64,000 nt of DNA from Pseudoalteromonas caenipelagi (GTDB lineage: Bacteria; Pseudomonadota; Gammaproteobacteria; Enterobacterales; Alteromonadaceae): positions 186,001-250,000 of the forward strand of contig NZ_JABBPG010000007.1 in the NCBI RefSeq assembly GCF_013140855.1, given 5' to 3'. Below, in pieces: positions 1-9,000 of this stretch (the first letter of the stretch is position 1; every line of letters begins with the position of its first letter). The translations under genes and the position numbers were made by a program. The notes beneath the pieces were generated by a model. The model saw nothing but the letters and a program-made list of their open reading frames with translations. It had not been told where the DNA came from and ran no database searches.

Positions 1-1575
1 CAAGGGATCGCTTTACCTACTTTGGTTGCACAAAACTGGGAGGTGACTGAGCCTTTTCCATTGTCGTATCAGCAGGTGGTATTTTGGTTGATTAACGATG
101 CCAACGTTGGCACCGTTAATAATGTACAATGTATTGAAATTAAGGATGTGATTGATACTGCTCTGTTGCAGCAGTCGTTGCAAATGCTGTCTGCGCATCA
201 TGATTCATTGCAAGTTGAAATTGACCTTAAACGACCACTACAAAAAATAAAAGAGTGTGCTGAGCCAATCGAGCTCAATATTATTAACTGTCAAAATATG
301 ACATCAAGCCAATTGGCTGAAGTATATGATGCACTGGAAACCATTCGTCTTGAGCCTTTTGATTTAACTCATCCTCCACTGCTGGTTGCACACCTATTGC
401 AGTTTGCACACGATGATTATGTACTGTTTTTATGTGCCCCACACATTATTTTTGATGGTGCAGCGCTGAGCATTTTTGCACGCCAAATCGAACAATGTTA
501 CTTCAGTCTTGTTCATGGTCATGCGTTTCCTTTAGCTCAACACAGCGCACAGCTAAGAGACTTTGTTTATTGGGAGCGAGAAGCTTATCAAACGTGCCAA
601 AATGATATTACTGCATTTTGGCAAGATGCGCTGCGCAACCTACATTACCCAACCTTCCCAGCGCAATATCAGGGTGAACAGTTAGCATTGCAAAGCGCTT
701 TGGTGGTGTTGAGTGAGGCGCAGTTGGAAAAACTTAAACATTACGCTCAGCACTATGATGCGAGCTTGCAAATGTTGATGAATACGCTGATTGGGATGAG
801 TTTATCTCGTGTCACAGCAAACAGTGAATTTTGTATCACGCACGTGATGGAGAACCGTTACGATACGCAAATGACCGATCTCATTGCGCTGTTAGCAGGG
901 GAGAGCGCTTTGCCAATTCGTGTTCCTGCAAACGGCAGTATTGCACAGCTACTGAAAAGCGTTAAACAGCATACGATAGCTGCGCTAGAGTACCCTGTTA
1001 TCTCTTCGGTTATGTTGGATGCCATCATTGAACAAAGGCGCTGGCAGGACGTCCCGCAGTTTTACAAGAAGATGCTCAATATAGGTAGCCGTTTATTCAG
1101 CTGGTACTTTAAATCGGCTCAAATATACCCACGCTATTTGCAAGAGATGATGGCCGTTGATGATATTCCAAAATGGATCCGCAAATTAATGGCAGGTCAG
1201 CCTCAGCAAAAAACATATCGAGGTTTTAGAGAAGCGCCGCCGGTATCTATAAACATCTTGCAAGACTTTGCGCTGATACAAAAAACGGATGAGGGGCTGA
1301 GCTGGCATCACGATGCACAAGTTGCCAAATGTATTGAACAGCATTGTGAAGGGGTTGCGCAATTAGAACAAAAATACAATGGTTGTGAAAATGCCATATG
1401 GGGGGCGACGCTAGAGTTTGTTTGTACGCGGACTGACAGCCGGCAACCATGTATCGAAATTAACGCTCGTAGCTTAACATTTGAAGCTGTGCAGGCATTG
1501 CAATATGAACTTGAGTTGCAAATCCAAACGCTGTGTGAGGTTCATGTCGATGAACAGGCACAGAGGGAAAACTAA
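1..1575 (+). CDS. NRPS-type condensation domain protein, 5' end cut by window edge
   Basis: The frame is open to base 1, so the N-terminus lies outside the window; 524 residues are visible. The visible part is essentially one condensation domain. An early LSYQQVVFW matches the C1 region. The core motif reads PHIIFDG (nt 439-459), which keeps the second His, Asp and Gly of HHxxxDG but has Pro for the first His. The stretch ENRYDTQMTDLI..LPIRV fits the C5 region. No adenylation, carrier or thioesterase domain follows; the stop is 28 bases before the next gene's start. In zeamine/fabclavine-type systems a free condensation domain forms the amide between the polyamine chain and a peptide-polyketide chain, and I infer the same role here. 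Alternatively it is the C-terminal domain of a larger NRPS that begins left of the window. The condensation fold is well supported; the role is inferred. Confidence 0.8.
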   Translation, partial: QGIALPTLVAQNWEVTEPFPLSYQQVVFWLINDANVGTVNNVQCIEIKDVIDTALLQQSLQMLSAHHDSLQVEIDLKRPLQKIKECAEPIELNIINCQNMTSSQLAEVYDALETIRLEPFDLTHPPLLVAHLLQFAHDDYVLFLCAPHIIFDGAALSIFARQIEQCYFSLVHGHAFPLAQHSAQLRDFVYWEREAYQTCQNDITAFWQDALRNLHYPTFPAQYQGEQLALQSALVVLSEAQLEKLKHYAQHYDASLQMLMNTLIGMSLSRVTANSEFCITHVMENRYDTQMTDLIALLAGESALPIRVPANGSIAQLLKSVKQHTIAALEYPVISSVMLDAIIEQRRWQDVPQFYKKMLNIGSRLFSWYFKSAQIYPRYLQEMMAVDDIPKWIRKLMAGQPQQKTYRGFREAPPVSINILQDFALIQKTDEGLSWHHDAQVAKCIEQHCEGVAQLEQKYNGCENAIWGATLEFVCTRTDSRQPCIEINARSLTFEAVQALQYELELQIQTLCEVHVDEQAQREN

Positions 1576-1603
1576 AGGACCATGAATGTTAAAGGAATAT
1601 AAT

Positions 1604-2692
1604 ATGACGCAAATCGATGACAAGCTTCCCACTATCTATGGTCGGTGGACTCTATACGTTGCCTTAGCTGGACTGGTGTTTGTTTTGTTAGCGATGTTAG
1701 ATAGTGCGCCGTACGAAAATCTAGAGCAAGATTTTGCAACCGATGGCGCGATGCGTTCGGGCTCTTTAATATTGCCAACAAATAGTGAGACTCCTCGTGC
1801 AGTGATGATCTTTGTGCATGGTGATGGTGCAATGGGACGCAGTGCGTTTGGTTATTACTACCCGCTGTGGCAGCGTTTAGCAAAGCAAGGTATCGCTTCA
1901 TATTCATGGGATAAAGCTGGGGTTGGAGGATCTGGCGGTAACTGGCTCAACCAGAATATGCAAAGTCGTGCCGATGAAATACACAACGCCATCGCAATGC
2001 TGCGCCAACAAGAGCAACTTAAAAATGTGCCCATTGGACTGTTCGGCTTTTCGCAAGCTGCTTGGGTGATGCCTAAAGCGCTCAAAGACTCTACGCAAAT
2101 ATCCTTTGCTGTATTTGTATCAACGCCGGTTAACTGGCTCAAACAAAGTGAGTTTTTGACGCAAGTGCGCTTACAAAAAGAGGGCATTTTAGGAGATGCT
2201 AAACAGCAGCAAATGCAGCATGCGCAAAACATTTCTAAGCTGATTGCTCAAGGAGAATCTCACCGCGCTTACCTTGATTTTTTACAGCAAACAGAGCCCG
2301 ATGTGGTGGAGTCAGCAATGAGTCCCGAACGCTATCATTTTGTACAGCAAAATATACTTGCTGATTCTAAGCAAGACTTATCGGATATCAAACAGCCGAT
2401 ATTTGTCGCTTTTGGCAATCATGATAGCAATGTCAATGTGCCATACAACGTGCAGCAATATGAGCGGATATTCGCCAGCAATGCCTCACAACTGCAGCTC
2501 AATGTTTACCAAAATGCCAACCATACCTTGTTGAAAAATAGTGAGTTTGGACACTTGTCACCGTCCCTTTGGTGGCTGATCAAAATGTCGCTATGGGAAG
2601 AAGATGGATTTTCCGAGCAGTTTGTAGACGATGTCATGCTGTGGCTGAACACCCAGTTGACACAACTCGCAACCCAAAAAAACAGTCATTAG
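1604..2692 (+). CDS. Membrane-anchored alpha/beta hydrolase (possible maturation enzyme)
   Basis: 362 residues from ATG 1604, which has AAAGGA seven bases upstream; an in-frame ATG at 1586 would add six residues. One N-terminal membrane segment (LYVALAGLVFVLLAMLD) is preceded by Lys/Arg and followed by acidic residues, which predicts a periplasmic catalytic domain. The alpha/beta-hydrolase fold shows HGDGAMG (oxyanion region), nucleophile motif GFSQA, Asp in GNHDSN and His in NANHTLL. Counting from ATG 1586 the triad is Ser156-Asp280-His313. The last Gly of GxSxG is replaced by Ala. It sits between the condensation gene and a membrane-protein gene in one operon. Zeamine clusters, as I recall, also carry an acylpeptide hydrolase that trims a pre-product, so a maturation role is a reasonable inference. 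Other possibilities are an esterase or an editing hydrolase. Confidence 0.8.
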   Translation: MTQIDDKLPTIYGRWTLYVALAGLVFVLLAMLDSAPYENLEQDFATDGAMRSGSLILPTNSETPRAVMIFVHGDGAMGRSAFGYYYPLWQRLAKQGIASYSWDKAGVGGSGGNWLNQNMQSRADEIHNAIAMLRQQEQLKNVPIGLFGFSQAAWVMPKALKDSTQISFAVFVSTPVNWLKQSEFLTQVRLQKEGILGDAKQQQMQHAQNISKLIAQGESHRAYLDFLQQTEPDVVESAMSPERYHFVQQNILADSKQDLSDIKQPIFVAFGNHDSNVNVPYNVQQYERIFASNASQLQLNVYQNANHTLLKNSEFGHLSPSLWWLIKMSLWEEDGFSEQFVDDVMLWLNTQLTQLATQKNSH

Positions 2693-2702
2693 GAGCGGTG
2701 AA

Positions 2703-3743
2703 ATGAATCAACTCACTGAGTTAGTACGTGCACAATATCCCGGTTATTTGCTAAGGACATTGCTACTTAGTTTATTTGAAGTTGTTGTTGTTGCGTTGCT
2801 GTTTTTACTGACCAAGCCATATTTTGAGTCTTATCAAGTCTTTTGGTACTTGTTGTGTTTGATTCTTGTACCAGCCTGTGGGTGTTCTGTGGCAGTAAAC
2901 GCGCTAACTAAAATTGCATCGCAAGCATTGCTACAAGCCAAGAAGCAAAATATCAATATAGAACAGGGGGGTGATGGCACCCAAGCGACCTTGGCAGCGA
3001 CCTCGGCAGCGACCTCGGCAGCGACCTCTGCATGGCAATATATCAGTTGGAAAAAAGTGCTTCTCATGGTGGGCACTGGATTGTTGATAGCGCTATGTTA
3101 CAGCGAAAGCGCGCAGACCTTTGACGATTTGTTGATGCTATTTTGCGCCATCATTATCGCCACATTTTTGTTTGCCAACTGGATCATTATCAACGCCGCT
3201 TTGCCTTTGTCGATTGCCGTTATCAGAGCATTTCACCATCGTCGTCAAGCATATGACGAAGCACAAAGTATCGATCATATTATCCGTTTTCACTTATTAC
3301 CATGGAGTGCCATTGCGGTCACAACGTTGTTTACATTCTTCATTAAATACTACGTAGGGATCGCTGATGAGTACGGTTACGTTGACACCGGGGCTGTGGT
3401 CAGAAGCACCTATATATCGGGCGCTTTGGTAGCAGTGTGGTTGTGGCTAGAGGTTGGACAAATAGCCCGTTTGGAACGCATATTAGGGTATATCAATTTA
3501 AGTGGCATTGGCCATATTTCGGAGTCAGAAGCATTTAGTTTGGTGATGGCTGTGCCCATAGTATTAGCGGTGATCATTGCGGCCATTAATGGCTTTTTCG
3601 ATATTGAGCAGTACCGTTACCAAAGCGCAATTGCCATTAGCATGTTTTTTATGCTGTTAGCTGCATTTGCAGGTGTGAGTATCGCAATTTTAAAGCTTTG
3701 TGCTAGTAAAGCGCTAAGTGCCCGACAATTTGAAAATACGTGA
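2703..3743 (+). CDS. Polytopic membrane protein of unknown function
   Basis: 346 residues. ATG 2703 follows AGGAG with good spacing, 10 bases after the hydrolase gene. There are about six to seven hydrophobic segments: residues ~20-40 and ~45-65, then a hydrophilic loop, then ~117-135, ~145-165, ~195-215, ~230-250, ~275-300 and ~315-335. The loop between segments 2 and 3 carries an Ala-Thr-Ser-Ala run encoded by a 12-bp tandem repeat (2985-3032). I recognise no family. The stop codon overlaps the GTG that could start the next gene, so the two are likely translated together. Its place between a hydrolase and an acyltransferase suggests a part in product processing, transport or self-protection, but nothing in the sequence shows which. 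Confidence 0.7.
   Translation: MNQLTELVRAQYPGYLLRTLLLSLFEVVVVALLFLLTKPYFESYQVFWYLLCLILVPACGCSVAVNALTKIASQALLQAKKQNINIEQGGDGTQATLAATSAATSAATSAWQYISWKKVLLMVGTGLLIALCYSESAQTFDDLLMLFCAIIIATFLFANWIIINAALPLSIAVIRAFHHRRQAYDEAQSIDHIIRFHLLPWSAIAVTTLFTFFIKYYVGIADEYGYVDTGAVVRSTYISGALVAVWLWLEVGQIARLERILGYINLSGIGHISESEAFSLVMAVPIVLAVIIAAINGFFDIEQYRYQSAIAISMFFMLLAAFAGVSIAILKLCASKALSARQFENT
2985..3032 (+). repeat. Four 12-bp tandem repeats inside the membrane protein gene
   Basis: Four in-frame units with consensus GCGACCTCGGCA (units at 2985, 2997, 3009, 3021). The two middle units are identical; the outer ones differ by one base each. They encode an Ala/Thr/Ser run in a loop. Length change by whole units would keep the frame. 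Confidence 0.9.
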
Positions 3744-3757
3744 GAGATAAATCTAGG

Positions 3758-4945
3758 ATGATTAGTAAAACAGTACGTGGCCGTGTTCATTATCTGGATA
3801 ATTTACGCGCATATATTATGTGGTTGGGTGTGGTGATACATGTTGCTATGTTGCAAATGGTTTCTGATACGCCGCAACGACTCAGAGAAGCAGCGCTCAG
3901 TGAATGGGCTGATATGCTGGTATTTTCGATTCATAGCTTTCGGATGCCGCTGTTTTTTATTTTATCTGGCTTTTTTGTTGCTGCTATATTGGGCAGAAAA
4001 GGGCTAGTTGAAACCATCCGGTTGAGGTTGCTACGAATTGCTATTCCGCTGCTCATTTTTGGTCCGATAATCTCTTATTCTCTAGGCTCAATCATTGTTG
4101 AATATTTGCAGCTTATGCGCAGCAGCGGGATCGAAATTGATCAAGACTGGTTGAGTCAAGCACAAGCGCATCATTTCAACTTCGGCCATTTGTGGTTCCT
4201 GTATTATTTACTTATCTGTCATATCATTTTATTACCGCTATTTTATAGGTTGTCTTTGAGTAATTCATCACTACTGAGACGTCTTCGGTATTGGGCGAGC
4301 CATCCCGTTTCTATCATCTTTTATGCGACGATGATTGCGTATGTTGATAGCCACTTTGAAAGAGGTATGATCCCCGCCGATGGCGAACTTATACCAAATC
4401 CTTTGCAGTTATTGCATTACATTCCTTATTTTTGTTTTGGCTTTATGGCTTATAAATTCAGACGCCTTTGGCTCAATCACTATCAACGTTGCTGGGGGCG
4501 TTATACGCTTTTGGGGTGTGTAATGATGTTGGCAACCTTGGTCGTTATTGAGCCGCTTCTTACTGGATCTGGCTCACAGATAGATAATTTTGTGGTTGCG
4601 TATTGTTATGGTCTTTGGGGCTGGTGTTGGAGTTTTGCACTGTTTGGTTTTTTCAAGCGTTGGCTGAGTGGTTACCAAAGCTGGCTGCGATATTTGTCTG
4701 ATAGTGCATATTGGGTATATATCGTTCACTTACCAATTGTGTTGCTTGTCAGTTATGGCTTGTATAGTTATGAATGGGAGTACTATACCAAAATGGCTGC
4801 GAATATCGTTATCTCGTCTGCTATTTCACTACTGAGTTATCACATACTGGTTCGTTACACTTGGCTAGGTCAGCTACTAAACGGTAAGCGTAGACAACTG
4901 AAGTGGGCTAAAAGCCAAACTACAACAAAGCTTGGTCAAGTTTAA
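3758..4945 (+). CDS. Acyltransferase family 3 (OpgC/OafA-like) membrane protein
   Basis: 395 residues from ATG 3758; a GTG at 3740 overlapping the upstream stop would add six. About ten membrane segments. Family 3 acyltransferase signatures are clear: YLDNLRAYIMWLGVVIHV near the N-terminus (Arg and His of the R-x10-H type motif), FRMPLFFILSGFF, and HLWFLYYLLI. These enzymes move acyl groups across or at the inner membrane onto sugars, peptides or lipids. It is the last gene of the left operon. I infer a tailoring or self-protection role acting on the cluster's product. A role in cell-envelope glucan modification, as for OpgC, remains possible, since the gene could be a neighbour and not part of the pathway. 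Confidence 0.85.
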   Translation: MISKTVRGRVHYLDNLRAYIMWLGVVIHVAMLQMVSDTPQRLREAALSEWADMLVFSIHSFRMPLFFILSGFFVAAILGRKGLVETIRLRLLRIAIPLLIFGPIISYSLGSIIVEYLQLMRSSGIEIDQDWLSQAQAHHFNFGHLWFLYYLLICHIILLPLFYRLSLSNSSLLRRLRYWASHPVSIIFYATMIAYVDSHFERGMIPADGELIPNPLQLLHYIPYFCFGFMAYKFRRLWLNHYQRCWGRYTLLGCVMMLATLVVIEPLLTGSGSQIDNFVVAYCYGLWGWCWSFALFGFFKRWLSGYQSWLRYLSDSAYWVYIVHLPIVLLVSYGLYSYEWEYYTKMAANIVISSAISLLSYHILVRYTWLGQLLNGKRRQLKWAKSQTTTKLGQV

Positions 4946-4999
4946 TTAACCTCAGGTTTGGATAAGATTTTTGAAATAGAAAATAGCAGAGGTTAATTA
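4943..4999. repeat. 11-bp perfect inverted repeat at the end of the left operon
   Basis: TAATTAACCTC at 4943-4953 (including the acyltransferase stop codon) and its exact reverse complement at 4989-4999, with a 35-base loop. No T-run follows, so it is not a typical intrinsic terminator. Confidence 0.6.
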
Positions 5000-6064
5000 C
5001 GGCACACCCTGATACAAAATATGCGATAGCGATGTTAGTTTAATTAAATAAACACTTTGTATTTCACAATGCCTATTCAAACATTTGGTTAATCAGCTAT
5101 GAGTTGGTACAAGTCTTTACTCGTACCAACGGCTCGTCGTTTTATAAATTCTAGATCCTGCTCTTACTCTTCCACGAAAAATAACTTTATTTGCAGTAAG
5201 TCCCATTGATTTTTTCATTTTTGATAAAAGCTTTAAAGGCGGTTTTCTATTGCATTGTAATTTGATGTTTTGAATAAAATGTAACGCGGCTCATAGTTAG
5301 GTGTATTAGATACAAGAAATTAAAACTATGTAAATGGATTGTAATCAACGTAATTGATTTAGAGTACGCTGAATCTGGACTGACCAGGTGGGTGTCAATA
5401 GAACGAAATTTATACGTATTACAAAAAAGATGCTTTGTCTAATAACTGTCATGTAAAGTGAATAATTCTCATTTTCATGGGTGGATAATATTCAAAATAT
5501 TTTTTGTTTTTTATTATCTTTTTGTTTTTAAAGCTTTTAATTTTTATTTGAACTTCTTTGTATGGTGAGTTGATTTCGGTTTTTTTAATTTATGTTTATT
5601 TATCAATGGTTTGTGGTTTTTTGTGAGCCCTATTCCTGAGTTGTACGTTTTTTGATAAACAATAATTAAAGTTTATATTGCCTCTTCTGTTTTGTATGTT
5701 TTTGATTTATTTGGTTTTATAATTTCATTTTCTTTAGGTTTTTGTTATTGGGGAGTGCTGTTTCAGCTAAATGTAAGCCTTGTAATTTGTTTGTATCTGT
5801 CCTTTTTATAGGAAAATAAAAAAATTCATATATAACCGCATAAAAACTAATGGAATTATTTTTCGTATAAAAAATTTCATATTTTTTGTCTTCATTTTGC
5901 AGACAAAAAGTGTTTTGATATGTAACAAATGTTAAACATTTGTCGTTCCTTAGCTGTATTTTGATTTCGACTGATCTGGGTGTTTTTTTGCACACAATTT
6001 GGATGGCTCGTAATCAAGAATGGAATTTTTGACTTCACTAATTTTTATAAAAAGGACGAGTGAT
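5000..6064. other. AT-rich intergenic leader before the synthase operon
   Basis: More than 1 kb without a convincing gene. It is markedly richer in A and T than the flanking genes, especially 5450-5960, with long T and A runs. The short open frames here (such as one on the minus strand at 5717-5995) have no recognisable product or ribosome site. The region probably holds the promoter and a long 5' untranslated leader for the synthase operon. Confidence 0.7.
5652..5679 (+). promoter_or_regulatory. Candidate sigma-70 promoter for the synthase operon
   Basis: TTGATA (5652-5657) and TATATT (5674-5679) are separated by 16 bases, each one mismatch from consensus. A start near 5686 would give a leader of about 380 bases. 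In so AT-rich a stretch such matches occur by chance, so this is only a candidate. Confidence 0.25.
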
Positions 6065-9000
6065 ATGGTCACCAAGAAGTCGCCTACAAAAGCTAAAGTT
6101 AAAGCTAAACCAAATACGCAAAGCAAACCTACATCGTATGAGGATGAACCAATCGCCATTGTAGGCATGGCGAGCCAATTTCCTGATGCTGACAATCTTT
6201 ACGATTTCTGGAGCAACATTTGCCAGAAAAAAGATTCGATGACCAGTGTCGATGAAAAAGACAATATGACTTACTGGGACAAGGAGGCATATTATGATCC
6301 TGACCCGAGTAAAGTTGATAAAACCTATATGTTCAAAGCTGGTTTCATCAAACCTATCGCCTTTGATCCTATTGAGTTTAAGATCCCGCCAGTATTAATC
6401 GAGTCAATCAGTACCGCCCAGCTGTTTGCATTACATGTGGCTAAAAAAGCGATTGAAGATGCCAATTTACTTAAAGAAAACAGCTCATTAGATCGCAGCA
6501 AGGTGGGTGTTATCTTAGGTGGTGCCGGCAACGGAAATACGGCGTTTTCACTTCTTGCTCGCAACCAAACACCTATGGTTCGCAGTGCGATGGTTAGCCA
6601 AGGCATACCGAGCAGCGTAGTGGACAGTGTTGTTGACAAGCTTAACGAGTGCTATATCGGCTGGAACGAAGATAGCTTCCCTGGGTTTTTAGGTAACGTG
6701 GCATGTGGTCGTATTGCCAGTTACTTTGACTTTGGTGGCACATCTAACATGGTTGATGCCGCCTGTGGTAGTAGCCATGCAGCAATTAAGTCAGCGGTAA
6801 ACGAGCTGAGAATGGGAAGCTGTGATGCGGTATTAACCGGTGGTGTTAACCTAGAAAACTCTATTTTCTCATTTTTATGTTTCTCGAAAACACCTGCACT
6901 TTCTAAAGCGGGGATCTGCCGTCCGTTTGATGAGCAAGCGGATGGTATGTTGTTAGGGGATGGCGTTGGCTTAGTGGTGCTGAAGCGTCTAAGTGATGCG
7001 GTAGCCAATGGCGATAGAATCTATTCAGTGATTAAGTCAGTTGAAGCATCAAGTGATGGTAAGGCTAAAAGTGTGTTTGCACCGCGTGATCAAGGTCAGG
7101 TTTTTGCACTCGAGCGTAGCTACAGCAGAACGACGGTTTCTCCAGAAGATATTGAGCTGGTTGAAGCGCATGGTACAGGCACCGCGTCAGGTGATGAAAC
7201 CGAATTACGTAGCTTAGGCATGGTATTTGGTAATTACGATTTGGCACCGCAGTCGATAGCTGTGGGCAGTATTAAATCTCAAATTGGCCATGCTAGATGT
7301 GCTGCTGGTGCAGCTTCGTTGATTAAAGTTTCACAAGCGTTACATCACAAAGTTTTACCGCCGACAATCAATGTCACCAAGCCAAATAAGTTTTTTGCAG
7401 ATGAGAAAAACCCTTTCTACATCAGTGCCGAAGCAAGGCCTTGGGTGAAAAAAGATAGCAAAAAACCACGTTGTGCAGCAACCAGTGGCTTTGGGTTTGG
7501 TGGTACCAACTACCACATCATTTTGGAGGAGTTCCAAGATGAGCACACCGATGCTTACCGTCAATCGATCTTGCCCGAAGTGGTCGTTCTAAGTGCGTCA
7601 ACACCAGCACAATTGCAACAAGTTGCTGAGCAAGCACTGGCTGATTGGCGCTCTGAGGAAGGAGCCGCGAAATTCCGTGAACATCTGGAGCAACAGAAAA
7701 TTGCTGTACCGCAAGGCGATGCACGTTTAACGATGGTAACCAGTGATGCGTCACATGCAGCGGGCCTACTTGAAAAAGTATTACCACTTGTGACTAATCA
7801 GCCAGATCAAGCGTTTGAGCACCCGCTAGGTGTTTTCTATCGTCCAACAGGTTTGGTTGAAAATAAAAAACAAGTAGCTGCATTGTTCCCAGGTCAAGGT
7901 TCACAGTATCTCAATATGGCTCGAGATATGGCCATTGAATACCCTGAATTTAGAGAGTCTTTACGAGTCGCTGATTTAGAGAGCCGCAAAAAGCTTGGCG
8001 AGAAGCTCTCTACTGCTATCTACCCTGTGCCTGTATTTACTGAAGAGCAAGAAGAAGCGCTGCATAACAAGTTGCGCCGCACTGAGTTCACTCAACCAGC
8101 ACTGGGCGCAGTATCTGCAGCGTATTACAAAACCTTGTGCAACATGGGAATGGAAGTTACACGTTTTGCGGGTCACAGCTACGGTGAATTAACAGCACTG
8201 TGGGCAGCCGGTGCTATGTCTGAAAGCCAGCTTTATTTAGCATCTGTTGAGCGTGCCTTGTCTATGACAAATGCGCTCAAAGGCAAAGATGAAAAAGGTG
8301 TCATGTATGCGGTAGAAGCGGATGGCGAAATTGTAAAGAGTGTTTTAGCTGAGTATAAAAACTTAGTTGTTGCAAACTTCAACTCACCAAAACAAACGGT
8401 GTTTGCTGGAGCAGAAGATGAAGCACAGCAAGCCGCACAAAAATTGATTGCAAAACAGCTTAGATGTCAGCAATTGAACGTAGATGCGGCGTTCCACTCA
8501 CCTTACATTGCCCAAGCACAAAGTGCGTTTTCAGAGGTCTTGAAGTTCATACCGTTCACAGCACCCAAGCACCCAGTTTATGCTAATACGACGGCTAAAC
8601 CATATAGCGATAAGTCAGCGCAAATGCGTGAGACATTGTCATCGCAGTTAACCAGCTCAGTGCGCTTTGTTGAATTGGTAGAGCAAATGTACGCTGATGG
8701 TATCAGAGTGTTTGTTGAGGTTGGTCCAAAAGGGGTGCTAAGTAACCTCGTGAAAAACATTCTGGGCGATAAACCTTTTGCGGTTGTACCCGTTAACCCG
8801 TCATCTTCAGCACCAACGGTTGCGCAGTTCTACAAAGCAGTGGCACAAATGGTGTCATTGGGCATCGAGCTTAAGCACATCGACAAGTATCGCTTAAGGC
8901 AGCCATTACCTGCCAAACAGTCAGTTATGACGATTTTGCTAGATGGTGGTAACTATGCAACGCCTAAGCGCAGAGCCGTGATGGAAAAGTTACGCGATAC

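Noticed and set aside
5717..5995. Minus-strand 92-residue open frame in the AT-rich leader
   Set aside because: Lys/Asn/Phe/Tyr-rich composition as expected from AT-rich non-coding DNA, no ribosome site, no recognisable protein features.
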